Shown here piece by piece: positions 1 to 10,995 of a stretch of 64,000 nt of DNA (position 1 is the first letter of the stretch; the number at the start of each line of letters is the position of its first letter). Position numbers and translations under genes: made by a program. Source of the stretch: Spirometra erinaceieuropaei (Eukaryota > Platyhelminthes > Cestoda > Diphyllobothriidea > Diphyllobothriidae); assembly GCA_902702965.1 (NCBI GenBank), contig CACRXP010000230.1, positions 798,582 to 862,581 on the forward strand, given 5' to 3'. Under the pieces are notes generated by a model. It worked only from the letters and a program-made list of their open reading frames with translations. It ran no database searches and was not told the origin of the DNA.

Positions 1-1138
1 TGCCATACGCACGGAAAAGTAAGTGCCTGCGGTTGTTATCAGTCCGCGGGGACACTGGGCAGAGCAATAAGGGCAGTGAGCACACGGATCCAAGCCGACT
101 CTCATGGAAGTGAGTGGAGGGGACGCCTGGGGGTCGCGTGACCGACTTTAAAAACTTATCGTTGCGCCCGAGAAACCGGAATTTACTTACACGAATAGTG
201 ACGACTTGTCAGCTAGGTGACCTGGCTGCAACTACGTCGATACTAAAGAGCACAAACTCGGTGAGGTTAGAGTTAATCAGCAGCAAGGCTCGTGCGTCGA
301 GCACGGACATAATACGAAGCAAACTGCAGGACGGAATAACTTTAGGCCACCGGGAACAGCAACCGAAATACTGTGATGATGGAAACAAGGAATTTCCAGA
401 AACGCCAGTATGAGTATGGTGGAAATGACTTGCGTGGACCCCTAAACAGGACATGGAAATAGGTACGGTGGGGTTAGGAAACGCGGCCTGCTTAGCCTCC
501 ACTTACTACTCTCATGCTACTATTGATTCCAGCAGATGGATATCTTCAATTAAAGGTACTTCGCGGACTGCCGCGATTATGATTCACAATTACGTTTGGG
601 CTCAGGCTCTACGGTCAGGATTTACGGTTTGAGGCTAGCGTCACAGAGTCATTCGGAACCCACTTCTCACAACATCCATCTAGGGCTTACATCTGAAAGG
701 TCACATTATCGGGCGATTCAGTTCCGATGACCTTGACTAGCCATTCGTCCTTATTCTTCGTGGAATTGTGTTTACCGGTTATTTGCAGCGAATTTTCATA
801 TTCCGCGCTGCTTTCGCTGGGGTTTTAATACCAACCGAAACAAACGTGCGTATTTACCTATAGCACCTGCCTTTTCCCTTAGTTTTTACGCATCCCCCAC
901 TGTTTTCCCCGCAGCCCCACGCATAAAACTCCTTTTACCACGGTTCCTGTATTGGACGCACTTGGGCTTCCCCAGTGCAGGTTGTTGTATCAGCAGATTA
1001 TATGAATTATCGTAGGACTGACTTATATGGCCCCCGAAATGGAATATGGGAGTGTGGACGCCCCGCCCAAGTAAAAAAGGTGAACCTGTTCATAATACCG
1101 GAAAGGGCGAAATATCCCCGTGTTCTAGTCGCAAAAAT
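1..1138. other. 3' flank of the paxillin gene, no gene recognised
   Basis: Short ORFs exist on both strands but none resembles a known family. A minus-strand snippet at the very edge (below position 62) looks faintly LIM-like but cannot be supported. I see no repeat that recurs elsewhere in the window. Confidence 0.4.
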
Positions 1139-1330
1139 AACCCTTATGTAAAAGTAAACCGTTGCCCTAATCTTGACCCTAACCCTAGCTTAAATCTTAA
1201 CCCTGCAGTTAGCACTAACCCCTACCTTAGCTCTGGACTTGGTTTTGATTTACCTTGCCAAAAAACCGCAAATCCTGCCCTAAACCTAGTCCTTACCCTA
1301 ACCCTAAGCGCAATCTTAAACTCAATCCTG
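1139..1330. repeat. Degenerate interstitial telomere-like CCCTAA tract
   Basis: Read on the plus strand, the tract is a succession of imperfect CCCTAA hexamers (for example ccctaatcttgaccctaacc and ccttaccctaaccctaag) separated by diverged units such as cttaac and tgccct. TTAGGG is the usual animal telomere unit, so this is best read as an old internal telomeric block or a satellite derived from one. ORFs over it are repeat artefacts rich in Asn, Pro and Leu. Confidence 0.7.
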
Positions 1331-2236
1331 ATTTCACTGGAAGTTGGCTCAACGCCACCCGTATCGCAGGCGGTTCCTGTCCTCATGCTCTTTTAAGGGG
1401 GGCATATGGGTCAGTCCTACCACGAATACAATATGATCCACAAACTCGAGCTCTCGTCTTCTTCGGGAGATGACGAACGCGATATGGTATCTGGACCTCC
1501 AATCTTTACGCATATCAATTCGGAGTCCCCGCTGGTAAGGAAGGAGGTCGGCAACATGTGACAGGAGCGAGATCTTGTCTACAGTACCGATATCAGTGTA
1601 TCAATTTATTCGCCAACTTAATAAGACTGAGAAAAGGAAACGGCGGGACAACCCTGCGGTCAGAATTTTCCGGCGTGCCTTTTCCCCGACGGACCAATTA
1701 GCATAAACAAATGGAAAAGAACATTGTTCGACAGCCTTGATTTATATTTTAAATATATAAATGGTACATCAAGCTCTCATAAATCGTAAATGCGAAAAGA
1801 TCAGTGGAAAAAAATAACTTCAAAAGAAAGGCATACAAATACACATTGCAACGCAAATCCAACTTTGCGCAGAGGAGGACGTAATAGAGCAAAGAAGCCA
1901 CATAGCGTTGCACTAAAATTATGCGTACTGTAGAAAGAATGAGTAGGAACGATGGATTGAGATTGTTGGCTGGTCTGTTGGTGGGGTGTGCGTAATGGGA
2001 GACCTGGTAACCGGACAGCTACTAGGTGGGACGTAGGCAGCTCAGTAGCAGGCCTATCTGTTGCAAAACTGTTATGAGTGCGTATCTGTAATTGCTACAA
2101 TTATGTATTCACAAAAGCCAAGGCTAAGTTGGGCGGGTAGTTATTGTTATAACTACGAATTACCAAAAATTCTGATGGGCCGGAAGACGTTCGTTGTTAT
2201 TTGGAAGATCAAGCAGGAAAGGAATACTTCGGAAGT
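1331..2236. other. Region just downstream of the paxillin stop codon (probable 3' UTR plus flank)
   Basis: The paxillin stop is at 2237-2239 on the minus strand, so the minus-strand 3' UTR must begin here. A minus-strand AATAAA (tttatt on plus) lies near 1605 and is one possible polyadenylation signal, giving a 3' UTR of about 0.6 kb. No other gene is visible. The UTR boundary is inference only. Confidence 0.35.
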
Positions 2237-2503
2237 CTAACCGAAAAGCTGCCGAAAACAGGAGCTGCAGTAGGGTTTTGAGGCGCGCTCCTTAAAGGTG
2301 CCCGTGTTTAGCTGTCGCAGACAGTATGTGCAGACAAAGTGTTGCAGGTGGAAGCGCTTACCCATCGCGTTGATGCAACGTCCAGATATGGGCTGAGAGC
2401 ATGATGCGCAGATGGGACTGGTGAAATTGTTCTGGTGAGCCTCACAATAGAGGAGTCCCTCTTTAGTGAAGAAACTTCGTCCAGACAGGTTTCTAGAACA
2501 TTC
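2237..2503 (-). CDS. PXN: Paxillin-family protein, terminal exon: end of LIM3 and complete LIM4
   Basis: This exon encodes 88 residues and a TAG stop. It opens after a strong acceptor (cttctcccattag|GAATGT) in phase 0. Residues 1-23 finish LIM3: ECS supplies a ligand, then 17 residues on is YCEAH, a C-x2-H ending like that of LIM3 in animal paxillins. LIM4 follows: CASC, 16 residues, HLQH, then C-x2-C (FVCTYC), 17 residues, and CSSC. The protein ends RQLFG, close to the short tail ending that paxillin-type proteins carry after LIM4. In known paxillins the LIM3-LIM4 region targets the protein to focal adhesions and binds phosphatases and tubulin. That role is inferred from family membership. 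All eight zinc ligands of LIM4 are present. Confidence 0.93.
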   Translation of the reverse strand, partial: ECSRNLSGRSFFTKEGLLYCEAHQNNFTSPICASCSQPISGRCINAMGKRFHLQHFVCTYCLRQLNTGTFKERASKPYCSSCFRQLFG

Positions 2504-4349
2504 CTAATGGGAGAAGAAAGAGTGAGTTGTCATTAGGACTTGAATACCCACTGCTACTTTGAGCGTATTGTCGTCCGAATTCCGAAGGTACGTTCAAAAC
2601 AGGCAGACAAGGTCTACTTGCTCGATGATCTAGTATGATCGCAGGAGACCGCGAGTTTAGTGAGAGCTTCCCGTATGGGGACTTCCCTTAATGAGGCTAG
2701 TGCGCTCAAATGTAAGGGACACTAGTTGAGCACGACAACAGCGTGGTGGTTAATAGTACGTCCTCTGTCCATATGAGCAGCTGAACAGTGTAAGACTTGC
2801 TCCGTCCACGTACAGCAGTAGCCCGTATGTATCGACAGATGGAAGTTAGATTACCTATCGTTAGAAGAGTAGCACTCAATGTCGTGCCAGGTTCAGTCCT
2901 GCTGTGATATTGTAAACATATAACATGGTAAATATGCATTTGGACTGCGAGTTCATGGTGTCCGTTCTTAAATTAGACAAAACATACAAGACATATACTT
3001 AAACATTTGGCATCCATTGTTCTAAAATACACAGCCCAGATCCGGGAGCCAACAAATGAAAATGGCGGCTCACGTAAATCTTGGTGGAGGCATTCTGAGT
3101 TGTTAAATAAAGCAAGACTTGTGTTTGCCTTTCTAATTGGATGCATTCTTGCGCGACCAATCATCAATCTCTTGAAATAGCAGCGTATGTGGTGGCCTCT
3201 CAGTATACATTGGCATGCCATGGAAAAGGGCACTGCGCCTAGAGCAACGCTCGAGACGTAAGCGGAAACTGATTTTTAGAAGGAAAAGAAGCACTACTGG
3301 TAATTAACTATTGGCTACCGTTGGCCAATTGAATGGTTGGTGGGCATACAAGCTCTAATACTCATTTTCGACTGATCAATCAATGTTGGAAATCCTGTTT
3401 TAGAGGACTCGAACAGCAATTCATCTCAGATTATCCGACACGAAAAATCGCACAAACAGAAGCTTAAAAATTTAAATATTTTAACTTATTCAGTGCCGTA
3501 GCACAGGTTCTTATTCAGTATATCTTAACTGTGGTTAAGACGAAAGCCAGGGAACCTCATTTTAAGCCTGATGATCATTCTCTAAATTTACACGGGTTAC
3601 CGCGATCTGGAAAAGGAACATTTTGCATTAAAATCGACTGGACTGGCATCTACGTCCAAGCGCCCCTTCGCAAGTTCGTTCTTAATGATTAGTCCGTTTA
3701 TCAGGACAAGAATTACCTTGTTCGGAAGTTTTTAACGGACCTCTCCCTGTTACTTACCTAATAATATATTACGGAAAATCTTCAGACATTATATGACTTT
3801 CCACTACTTGACGTATTAATATTAGAGATCATGCATTATCGTAATATATCGAAGTTGTAGTAACACACTGTTCCATCCTTCCCATTGACTGCGCGATAAA
3901 CCTGGAATGCCAGGCACCACAATAAGCCTTCCTTTGATGTCAAGAAACCTGTATTATACTTGGTTTATGCTGACACTTAATGACTAAGTTTTGAAGGAAC
4001 ATCTGGCGACTCAATTCATACTTGGAATCCAATGCAACATGGTCGTAATGCAATATTGGCGTTAACTGCTTAGCATGAAAGAACTGGACCCTCTCGCAAA
4101 TACTAAATAGTGCGCGTCTTATGAGCCAGTTGGTCTGCCAGTAGGGGACTTTTAATCTTCGTAAGGTTTCTTGGACTTTCAACTAAGCACATTTTTGTGA
4201 AGAGGAGACCATCCTCGAAACGTACTTCTAAACCCTACGAAATAACCCAGAACCTAATGTGTGCTCTTTCATCGATATTTCGTCACATTGTTCGCGCGGA
4301 CCTATTAATCGCCGTCAGTTTTGCCGTCCACAAGCCAAGGAGAACTTAC
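2504..4349 (-). other. Paxillin intron (phase 0), between LIM3 exon and terminal exon
   Basis: The intron begins with GTAAGT directly after the exon ending at 4350 and ends ...CCCATTAG at 2504. It is about 1.85 kb, AT-rich, and contains no repeat found elsewhere in the window. Minus-strand ORFs at 2706-3233 do not resemble LIM or LD sequence. Confidence 0.75.
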
Positions 4350-4464
4350 ATGGCACCTGAAGCATTGCTCGTGCCAGGGGCTGTCAGAGACAGTGATGTA
4401 GTCGCCGGTGATTGGTTGCTGGCAGCCACCACAGCGTGCGCCGAAATTGTTTGAAAAACAGGTT
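4350..4464 (-). CDS. PXN: Paxillin-family protein, internal exon: end of LIM2 and first half of LIM3
   Basis: A 115-bp exon between acceptor ttgcttttcag-type (gcttttcag|AACC) and donor CAT|GTAAGT. One base completes a Gln codon shared with the preceding exon, giving YCQ|TC, the last zinc ligands of LIM2. The linker FSNNFGAR leads into LIM3: CGGC, 16 residues, then WHEQCFRCH. This matches the CGGC start and W-H-x2-C-x2-C core of paxillin LIM3. The exon ends exactly on a codon boundary, and the next exon opens with ECS, completing C-x2-C. The two introns therefore fall inside zinc-binding clusters, and only the joined exons restore the ligand spacing. The reading is strongly supported by phase and motif together. 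Confidence 0.93.
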
Positions 4465-5439
4465 CTGAAAAGCAGCAGAATTATCACGGAAATTTAAAAA
4501 CAAAGTCACAGGAGCTCTGGTCGACCTGGCAAATATTTATGAATGCCCGAAATCTATGTTCTGCAGAGGCAGAGAAAAAAAATCCAGCTCAACATAATGA
4601 CACATTAGTTCAGGCTGGTGAGAGATCAGAAAGCATTACATAGAAGAGGCGCTTTCATTTCAAGGATGACAGAAGAGGCCAGGTTGCTGGTAATGACTAA
4701 CTGTTCATTCATCACACGAGAAAAAAATGCTCTTTCCGATATTTCGGGCTCATATGATTAAAAGTAAACAGTGTGAAAAGCAAATGAAACTATCAGAGAC
4801 ACAGTTCAAGTACTCGCTTAAGTTTGCCCAATATCAGTCTATTCAAGTGCATTACCATTTAACCCCGCCCATCCGAGAGGAATCGGGATAATTTTATAAT
4901 CCTACAGTATCATTCACTGTAGAAGAACGTTAAGTCTCCCAAGAATGGTTAAACTATTTGGATGACAATGCCAAACCTAGAACGCATGACTTGAGCCCCG
5001 AAACCCTATTGACAGATTTCAGGCAAGTTTATGCTGAGGACTCCCTTTCTTCAACAATCTTAAGATCGTTTACGGAATGCTTCTCACGCTTCGATATGCT
5101 GTCCTTTTATCGTCACGCGACTGCTCAGTGAAGTCCCGGCTTGACCGTAATGCCCAAGGTTGGCATACGTCTAAGGTCTGATGGGCTGCACTCACTAATG
5201 TCAGTGCAGCGTGCATGACCGCTGTGTAAACCACCACCATTCGCTGTGAAAACTCTCTCATTTTTCTTGCTGTATCACACACCTTCCCGCCTCAGTTCAT
5301 CCTGGTTGAGAACTTTCTCACTTAATAAAGGACGGACATCATCAGTACTGCGGATTCAATATCAACTTGTTCCCGTTATGACGGCCCATTTCGATCACAC
5401 ACTGGATCTTCGAGCCCTTGCGAACCAGTGCCCGAAATC

Positions 5440-5530
5440 TCGAACAACACCCGTCAGGCACACCCGCTCTGCTTACGTTGCACCTGCACGTTCAGCCACC
5501 GCACTGACCTTTTTGGTCATGTGCAGGCAA
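5440..5530 (+). pseudogene. C2H2-finger-like repeat ORF relic
   Basis: One frame reads CLRCTCTFSHRTDLFGHVQ. This keeps C-x2-C, 12 residues, then H, with the FSHR and LFGH wording also seen at 34.9 kb and 55.8 kb, but the second His is lost. Similar finger units are, from memory, abundant in diphyllobothriid tapeworm repeats. It continues rightward into repeat R3. There is no start codon or splice context, so I treat it as a relic and not a gene. Confidence 0.5.
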
Positions 5531-5634
5531 TAAAACCGCACAGAACCCCTTGCATCAACATCACATTGCCTTTTGGCAATGTCCATAAAGACAAGCAACT
5601 GGAACATGTGTGTGTGTGTGTGCATGCAATTAAT

Positions 5635-5744
5635 GGTCTGAAGCCTTACGCCACGCAACCACCGCGCCCAGTCTCATTCCCACTCGACCAAAAGGCCTAC
5701 ACAGGGGACGGACGCTTGGAAGGAGTAAGGCCGATCCTGAAGTA
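5635..5744 (+). repeat. Dispersed repeat R3, left part (interrupted copy)
   Basis: The stretch from agcctta through ggccgatcctgaagta matches, in reverse orientation, the copy at 8935-9125. The match stops at 5744 and resumes at 6739 (tatcacttttcg...caatgagcacgacgcact), so the intervening 994 bp is an insertion. A short (GT)n run lies just before it at about 5609-5622. Confidence 0.7.
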
Positions 5745-6738
5745 CAGTGAGTGACCGATTTCATGAAATGTGGCTGAAATTCCGAAATGGGTTTTCGATT
5801 AGGAAGGATTACTTAGGCGCGCTTGTAATACCGATTATCTTGTGGCACAATCCTATAATATTTCGGACTCGACAGGATGTCAGCTTTTGAATAAACTGCT
5901 TATCAATCTCCTGCAGAAACTGTACTCGGTAAAAAATGGTTACTTATGTAGCATGCATTTTTTCCCATTGATTTTCGATGGTCTTGCAAATTCAACTGCA
6001 TCTTATAGAAACCATAAACAAGAAAATGCTTTGTTTCAGTCAATTGATGGAGAATCACGTCTTCTTTATATTTTATACTCAAGGAAGTAGTATAATTAGG
6101 TTTTAAAAGTGTTTCTGGTTATGAGATTTTTTAGGACCGCGCAATGTCCATTCACATAGCATCGTACCTAGCCGATTACCACGGCTCCTCAGGAAATGTA
6201 CAACATAGTCCGCGTCCATTGCAAACTTTTATAGACTCTGTATGATATCTTTTTAAAGGCATATAAAAATATGTGAATTTCTTTGCGCGGAACGCATACA
6301 CCTTGTAGACTGAAATCACTATGCGCCAACGCAACGAATGATCAGGCTCCGAATTATTCGGCAATTAGAAAACTTTTTCAAAACCTAATTATACTCCTTC
6401 CTTGAGTATAAAATATAAAAATACATGATTCTCTATTAATTGACTGAAAGGAAGCATATTCGTTTTATGGTTTCTATAAGCTATATTTGAATTTGCAAGA
6501 CCGTCGAAAATCAGTGGGAAAAAATGCATGCTACATAAGTAGCCATTTTTTACCGAGTGCGGTTTCTGCAGGAGATTGATAAGTAATTTATTCAAAAGCT
6601 GACATCCTGCCGAGTTCGAAATATCATAGGGTTATGCCACAAGATAATCAGCATTACAACCGCGACCAAGTAATCCTTCCTAATCGAAAACGCATTTCGG
6701 AATTCCAGTCAACATCTCATGAGATCGGTCACTCACTG
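5745..6738. mobile_element. Foldback/MITE-like DNA element, TA target duplication, long inverted arms
   Basis: The ends are perfect inverted copies of CAGTGAGTGACCGAT at 5745-5759 and 6724-6738. Similarity continues inward for about 370 bp on each side (to about 6113 and from about 6370), with many scattered mismatches. The element is bracketed by TA (5743-5744 and 6739-6740). An uninterrupted relative of the host repeat at 8935-9125 shows that this is a real insertion with TA duplication. TA targeting and a CAGT start are typical of Tc1/mariner elements, so I infer a non-autonomous relative. The 256-bp centre has no transposase. A segment near 20515-20580 resembles part of the arm. Confidence 0.85.
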
Positions 6739-6800
6739 TATCACTTTTCGTACGTACTCAGTGCATTTCTCACCACAATGAGCACGACGCACTCGGAACT
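6739..6800 (+). repeat. Dispersed repeat R3, right part (interrupted copy)
   Basis: This continues the R3 sequence broken at 5744: tatcacttttcg, then catttctcaccacaatgagc. It matches the reverse complement of about 8940-8990. Confidence 0.7.
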
Positions 6801-7004
6801 GCCATGACGTTCTAGAAGCCGTGATTATGAGGGTTGACAGCTGATGGGGTGATTCAGTCATCCCCTAAAACTAAGATCAGGTAAGAGAGCTATTTGCCAA
6901 CGTGGCCTCTATGGCGCCCCTCGTTTTAGTGGGATTCGAGACCCACAGTTGAAGCCCGGCATTTTTTAACTTGGGGAATATACGACGACGGCAGTTTGGT
7001 AGTT

Positions 7005-7140
7005 GCGAACTACCACGTCCACCGTCTGTCCCATGGAATGGGCGCACTAAGTAGTTAACAGTGAGGCAAACTTGTGCAGCGCCTGCCGCACTCCCTCCTC
7101 CTTCACCCATCTGGCTCCGATGGCAAGACGATGAGTTTGG
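7005..7140 (+). repeat. Repeat R1, diverged internal fragment
   Basis: Keeps the words gtccaccgtctgtcccatgg, agtgaggcaaacttgtgcag and cgcctgccgcactccc in the same order as in the better R1 copies at 10.5 and 43.5 kb. The ends are not recognisable. Confidence 0.55.
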
Positions 7141-8465
7141 ATCGGACACAGTGTCTAACAAAGTCAAACAACCCGTCTGAGCTTTCCACGCAAGACTTGG
7201 TCCCCAAAATACGTACCAGGCTTTCATGTGGGGGGCTGCTCAGGTATCGCCCAAGTGGGTGAGACATGAAGGCCATATTAATAAGGAGCCACTGCGACCT
7301 GATTCTCAGTCCTGACAAGGGCTGGGCTATATGGTCAGTTTGCAGCCTCCAAAGGCTTAGATTTTAACGCGTCGGGATAGATTCAGGCATGCCACATTGA
7401 TTCTTAGTGAGGAATGGGCTGATGCGCCGTGGGGATGGGTTCCCGGTGTCGGCCTCTGTCCTCCATCTCCCATGTACCAGTCCACTGTCCGAGCCTGTCA
7501 ACCGGCCGGTGCCGGAATTGGGCGCAGTGGCAGATGCAGCGTGGAGCGCCTACATGTGGGCGTCTCACAACAGTCCCCCCGCTCCGTGTGTAGGTAGTAG
7601 TTGTGAGCTCGCGCGAACTCTGCTTGGTTCGATTAACGTATGCCGTGATGCAGTCTGGCCTCCTTTTTAGTCAACATGCGTAGCATGTGATAACACCCAT
7701 CTACGCATGACGCGGATGAGTCCTATTCTGAAATAATCGCGGTGCTAATTGCGCGCGATGGAGGGACTGTCTGGCATGCGGCTAGCCAACACGAGTTTAT
7801 ACCGTTATTCAGACCCCTTACTTTCCTTATCGCTTGAATCGAGCACAGGAACTGTACGGTCGACTCCCCCGTATTCGCGTGGATTAGGGACCACAGCTAC
7901 CCGCGAATAGCTGAAGCCTGCGAATACTTGAGACCCATTTAAAACGCTTAGAGCTGTCTACTGGAATGTTCAAACAACAAATACACCTTAAACTATCGTC
8001 CTAAAATACACTAATACTGGTCGTTAAAAATTCTTAGACTACTGTTTATCATAAAAATGTATTTAGTTCCGAAAAAATAAAATAATTAGCGATTTTTTTT
8101 GCATATGCTCTACGAAAAGAAGAAATGCGCGAATGCTGAACCGCGAATGGGCGGAGGTCAACTGTATTCTGGAAATTCGCCGTCATTTTACTAAAAAAGG
8201 TTCTTTATAGGAAATGTCTGCAACCTGTGGGTTCGTACTAATTAACAGCTGCCAACAGCCCCCAACACGTGCGCTTCGTATCCTGTTGCGTTTTTAATTC
8301 TGCAGCACGAAAGCGAACAGAATCAGGTGATTTGTATTCTAATAATGTTCCCCCCGCTGACAGCTATACGACTATAGGGGAATACATAAAGATAGGAAAA
8401 AAAAACCCACCGCAAAGGTCAGTCACTTGTCGAACCGCAAAGGGGACAAATAAAACAGAACTTAC

Positions 8466-8584
8466 TGGCAATACACCTTCCCCGACTGCTCATGTGCTGT
8501 CGTGCTGTCGGTGAAGGGGATGTGGCAGGACTGACAAAAGAAGTGGTCCGGATGCCAGAAGACGCCCATGGCCTCGAGACAGCG
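8466..8584 (-). CDS. PXN: Paxillin-family protein, internal exon: body of LIM2
   Basis: A 119-bp exon between acceptor cccctttcag|CGC and donor CA|GTAAGT. It follows the CAYCGEAIVD end of the previous exon without a phase change and reads RCLEAMGVFWHPDHFFCQSC. That completes LIM2: CAYC, 16 residues, HPDH, then C-x2-C. The rest supplies an 18-residue second loop ending KVYC, and the final partial codon joins the next exon to give CQTC. In vertebrate paxillin the corresponding LIM2 core is W-H-P-E-H-F-F-C, so agreement is close. The final ligand here is Cys where, as I recall, vertebrate LIM2 has Asp. Function is inferred: LIM2 is a protein-docking zinc module. Confidence 0.94.
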
Positions 8585-8934
8585 CTGAAAGGGGACAAAA
8601 ATAAGAGGGCATAAACTTTGCAGACGGAGTGGTTCAGAAACCCGAACGTCAAGGGGTAAGTAATAAACAGAATGTGTTGCCAGCCTCGATTAGTTCGCAC
8701 CTAACGGTTAACTCATCATAAGCAATAAAGACCACGACGATCAGCCAGTTGGGTGCAGTAGTGACTTGCGCGTCAGACTTCAGCGGTCGGTCTAAAATCT
8801 CACGGAAGTGAGAGTCGCCATAAGGCTCACGTTAAGTAGAAGCCCCCATGTTTGATCCTAACTTCAGTGGATGATCAAATTACCCCATCAGCAATTAACC
8901 CTCAAAACCACGGCTATAAGAGTTTCATGCTAGT

Positions 8935-9125
8935 TTCTAGTGCGTCGTGCTCACTGTGGTGAGAAATGAGCTCAGTTGGCACGAGAAGTGATACGTCAGG
9001 ATTGGCCTCACTTCCTCTTCTTTGTCCCCCCCCCCCAGGTTCCAGTGGCCTGTACCAGCCACTCGGCCAAATGATGATGAGATCGGGCGTGATGGTTGCA
9101 TGGCATAAGGCCTCAGTCTATAAAG
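8935..9125 (-). repeat. Dispersed repeat R3, uninterrupted copy
   Basis: On the minus strand it matches 5635-5744 and then 6739-6800 as one continuous stretch. Its junction region (cctgacgtatcacttc) shows the empty target site of the element at 5745-6738. It contains a 12-base C run (9029-9040). Confidence 0.7.
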
Positions 9126-9274
9126 GTGCTGCGCGGCACTAGTCAAGGACTCACACAGACTTGGGACAACCCAAATGACATACCAGAAATCTGCTAATAG
9201 AAACGAAGAGGCGGGTTCCAGGAAGAAGTCGCGAAGAAGGAGACACGATTGCTGCAACACCTGGGCAACTTACT

Positions 9275-9390
9275 CCCCCCCTTATTTGCCTCTGTCTCTG
9301 ATGATGGATTCGAGTGAGAATCCGAAACGTTAGGCTTATAAAGCTCCTATACCAGGAATCATCGTGGATCCTGCTTGTACTAGCGCAGCA
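9275..9390 (+). mobile_element. Penelope-like element 3' non-coding fragment
   Basis: It aligns with the terminal non-coding parts of the PLE copies at 34.6 kb and 58.7 kb: cttatttg...gtctctgatgatgg, then aggcttataaagctcc (elsewhere aggccaataaatttcg), then ccaggaatcatcgt. No coding part remains. The fragment lies in a paxillin intron, antisense to the gene. Confidence 0.75.
9288..9335 (+). ncRNA. Hammerhead ribozyme motif (Penelope-like element type)
   Basis: The conserved core boxes are intact: CTGATGA (9298-9304), helix II GGATTC/GAATCC (9306-9311 with 9318-9323, perfect 6 bp, GAGTGA loop), GAAA (9324-9327), then CGTTAGGC. GCCT at 9288-9291 can pair with AGGC at 9332-9335 as helix I. Penelope-like elements are known to carry such motifs with a minimal helix III. 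The usual GTC before the cleavage point is GTT here, still a permitted NUH triplet. Activity is unproven. Confidence 0.75.
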
Positions 9391-10548
9391 GTAAGGCGGC
9401 CAGTCTGGATGCCGCAGTAGCAGCTTGGGCCACTTTCTCGTGCGCTTACCTTACCTACTAGCGTAATCAGTCCAAAATTTGGATAGACATCTAATCATTG
9501 TAGTAAAGGTCACGGGCAATCGTGGGCCGCTGGTGATAATGATGGTGGTGAACGGTTCGGGATGAAGGGGGGGGGAGAGCGAGGGTTAGGGTGCGATGGT
9601 GATGCTAAGCGTAACTTGGATGCTGGTAAGAACAGGGCTAGTGGTTAAGCACCTCTGTGCTCCATCCTCGATTGTGAGGAAATGGATTGCTCTGAACAAA
9701 TTTGCTACTAGTTGCACAATACGAACAGTTTATGAAACTACAGCGGTTTCAGAGTAGTTAGAACTGCATACGTTTTGTCGAGTTAATCCAGCTAGGAAAC
9801 GAGGAGCATCACTTGATACCCTAGCAAGCTGATCCGTAAGCACCATATTCTGGTTTATATGGTCTGATGAGTTTATTTACTTGAAGTGGAACAAACTACG
9901 TTGTTCTGTAAAGCTGCGAGTTTACAGGAAGACGATAACGTAATAAAAGATCATGCAAGATGACTTTACGTCCAGAGGTGATTATTCGAAATTGGCGTGG
10001 CTGTTCAGATTGCACAGGCCTCATAAGAAACCGCGCAGCTGGCCAGCAAATATCCACAAGTTTTCGTCTGACAGGCAGGTGACTATGGAGTTCCGATACG
10101 CTTGATAGGCGCGTGCTCTCTTTCAAAAACGTATTGCAGAAAAAGCCGCAACCAAAGGAGTTAGGTCCGGTTTGGACCGCACACAGCACGTTTCTAGCAG
10201 TAGTCATGGGAATCTGAGAAAGTACACAGTAACTCATTTTTAAAGCAAAACGGCTTCTTTTTTTCCAATCGGACGGTTGTTGCAGTACGCAGCTGTTATA
10301 AGCATCCCCAGCCTAGATTATCGAAAAGGCAGAAATTGTTCTCGTTTGCAGTCGAGCATTGAGCCCAGCAGTAACCAAGGATCAGCCAGATCAAATTGGA
10401 GTCATGGATCTAAGCAACTATTCTATAAACAATGCATTCATTTGGAGGAGGAGGTTAGCATTAAAGAAACTAGAATGACAAATTAACGCGCGAGCCAGCA
10501 AAACATGTACCCGTGTAAATATGATCACATAGACCAATGTCAGGTAAC

Positions 10549-10995
10549 GGCAGTTCGACCGTCATGACCGACGATGTCCACCGAGTGCTCCATAACAGGG
10601 CAAGAGCAGGCACGGTGATTTGCGCGTATTTTTTTTAATAGTGAATGTAGACTTTTGCAGCATCTACCGCACTCTCCCCTCCCCTACTGGGCCCGGTGTC
10701 AAGGCATAGTCAGGAAGATTGGAGGCGGGAGGGGGGTGCATGTGACTTGCATGGCGTAAATCCGCGCCTAGGCGTGTCGCCACACATCCCGGTCCACAAC
10801 ACGCACTTGACCAGGAGTTTAACTAACGAAAACAGTGGAGGGACGAGTGACAGGGATCCCAGCATACGCGATATGAGCCGGGAACTGGGCCTGACACTTG
10901 TTATAGGCGCGCATTCGCGATTACGCCTGCCAGAATCTGATGTGCCCCCCCGGTGTTGGTCCAGCACATCTACCGTGTGGTACCTTTAAGGGGCA
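10549..10995 (+). mobile_element. Repeat R1, copy with 14-bp target-site duplication
   Basis: A 447-bp unit lies between two copies of CAATGTCAGGTAAC (10535-10548 and 10996-11009). It shares long ordered similarity with 43473-43922, and partly with 39340-39725, 14056-14120 and 7005-7140. It starts ggcagttcgaccgtcatgac and contains the word gatgtccaccgagtgctcc. It has no long conserved ORF and no clear RT. A variable, fairly long duplication suggests LINE-type target-primed integration, which is inference. The right duplication ends 39 bp from the 5' splice site of the paxillin exon at 11049-11222. Confidence 0.8.

Larger units (their letters stand above)
4465..8465 (-). other. Paxillin intron (phase 2), carrying nested repeats
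   Basis: A 4.0-kb intron from donor GTAAGT at 8460-8465 to acceptor at 4465. It holds a finger-like relic (5440-5530), repeat R3 split by a TA-flanked inverted-repeat element (5745-6738), and an R1 fragment (7005-7140). The parts 4465-5440 and 7140-8465 show nothing I recognise. Confidence 0.75.

Noticed and set aside
1..62. Minus-strand LIM-like snippet (CPRGLITTAGTYFSVRMA) after a possible acceptor
   Set aside because: Only one cysteine, cut by the window edge, and the paxillin gene already ends with its own LIM4 and stop at 2237.
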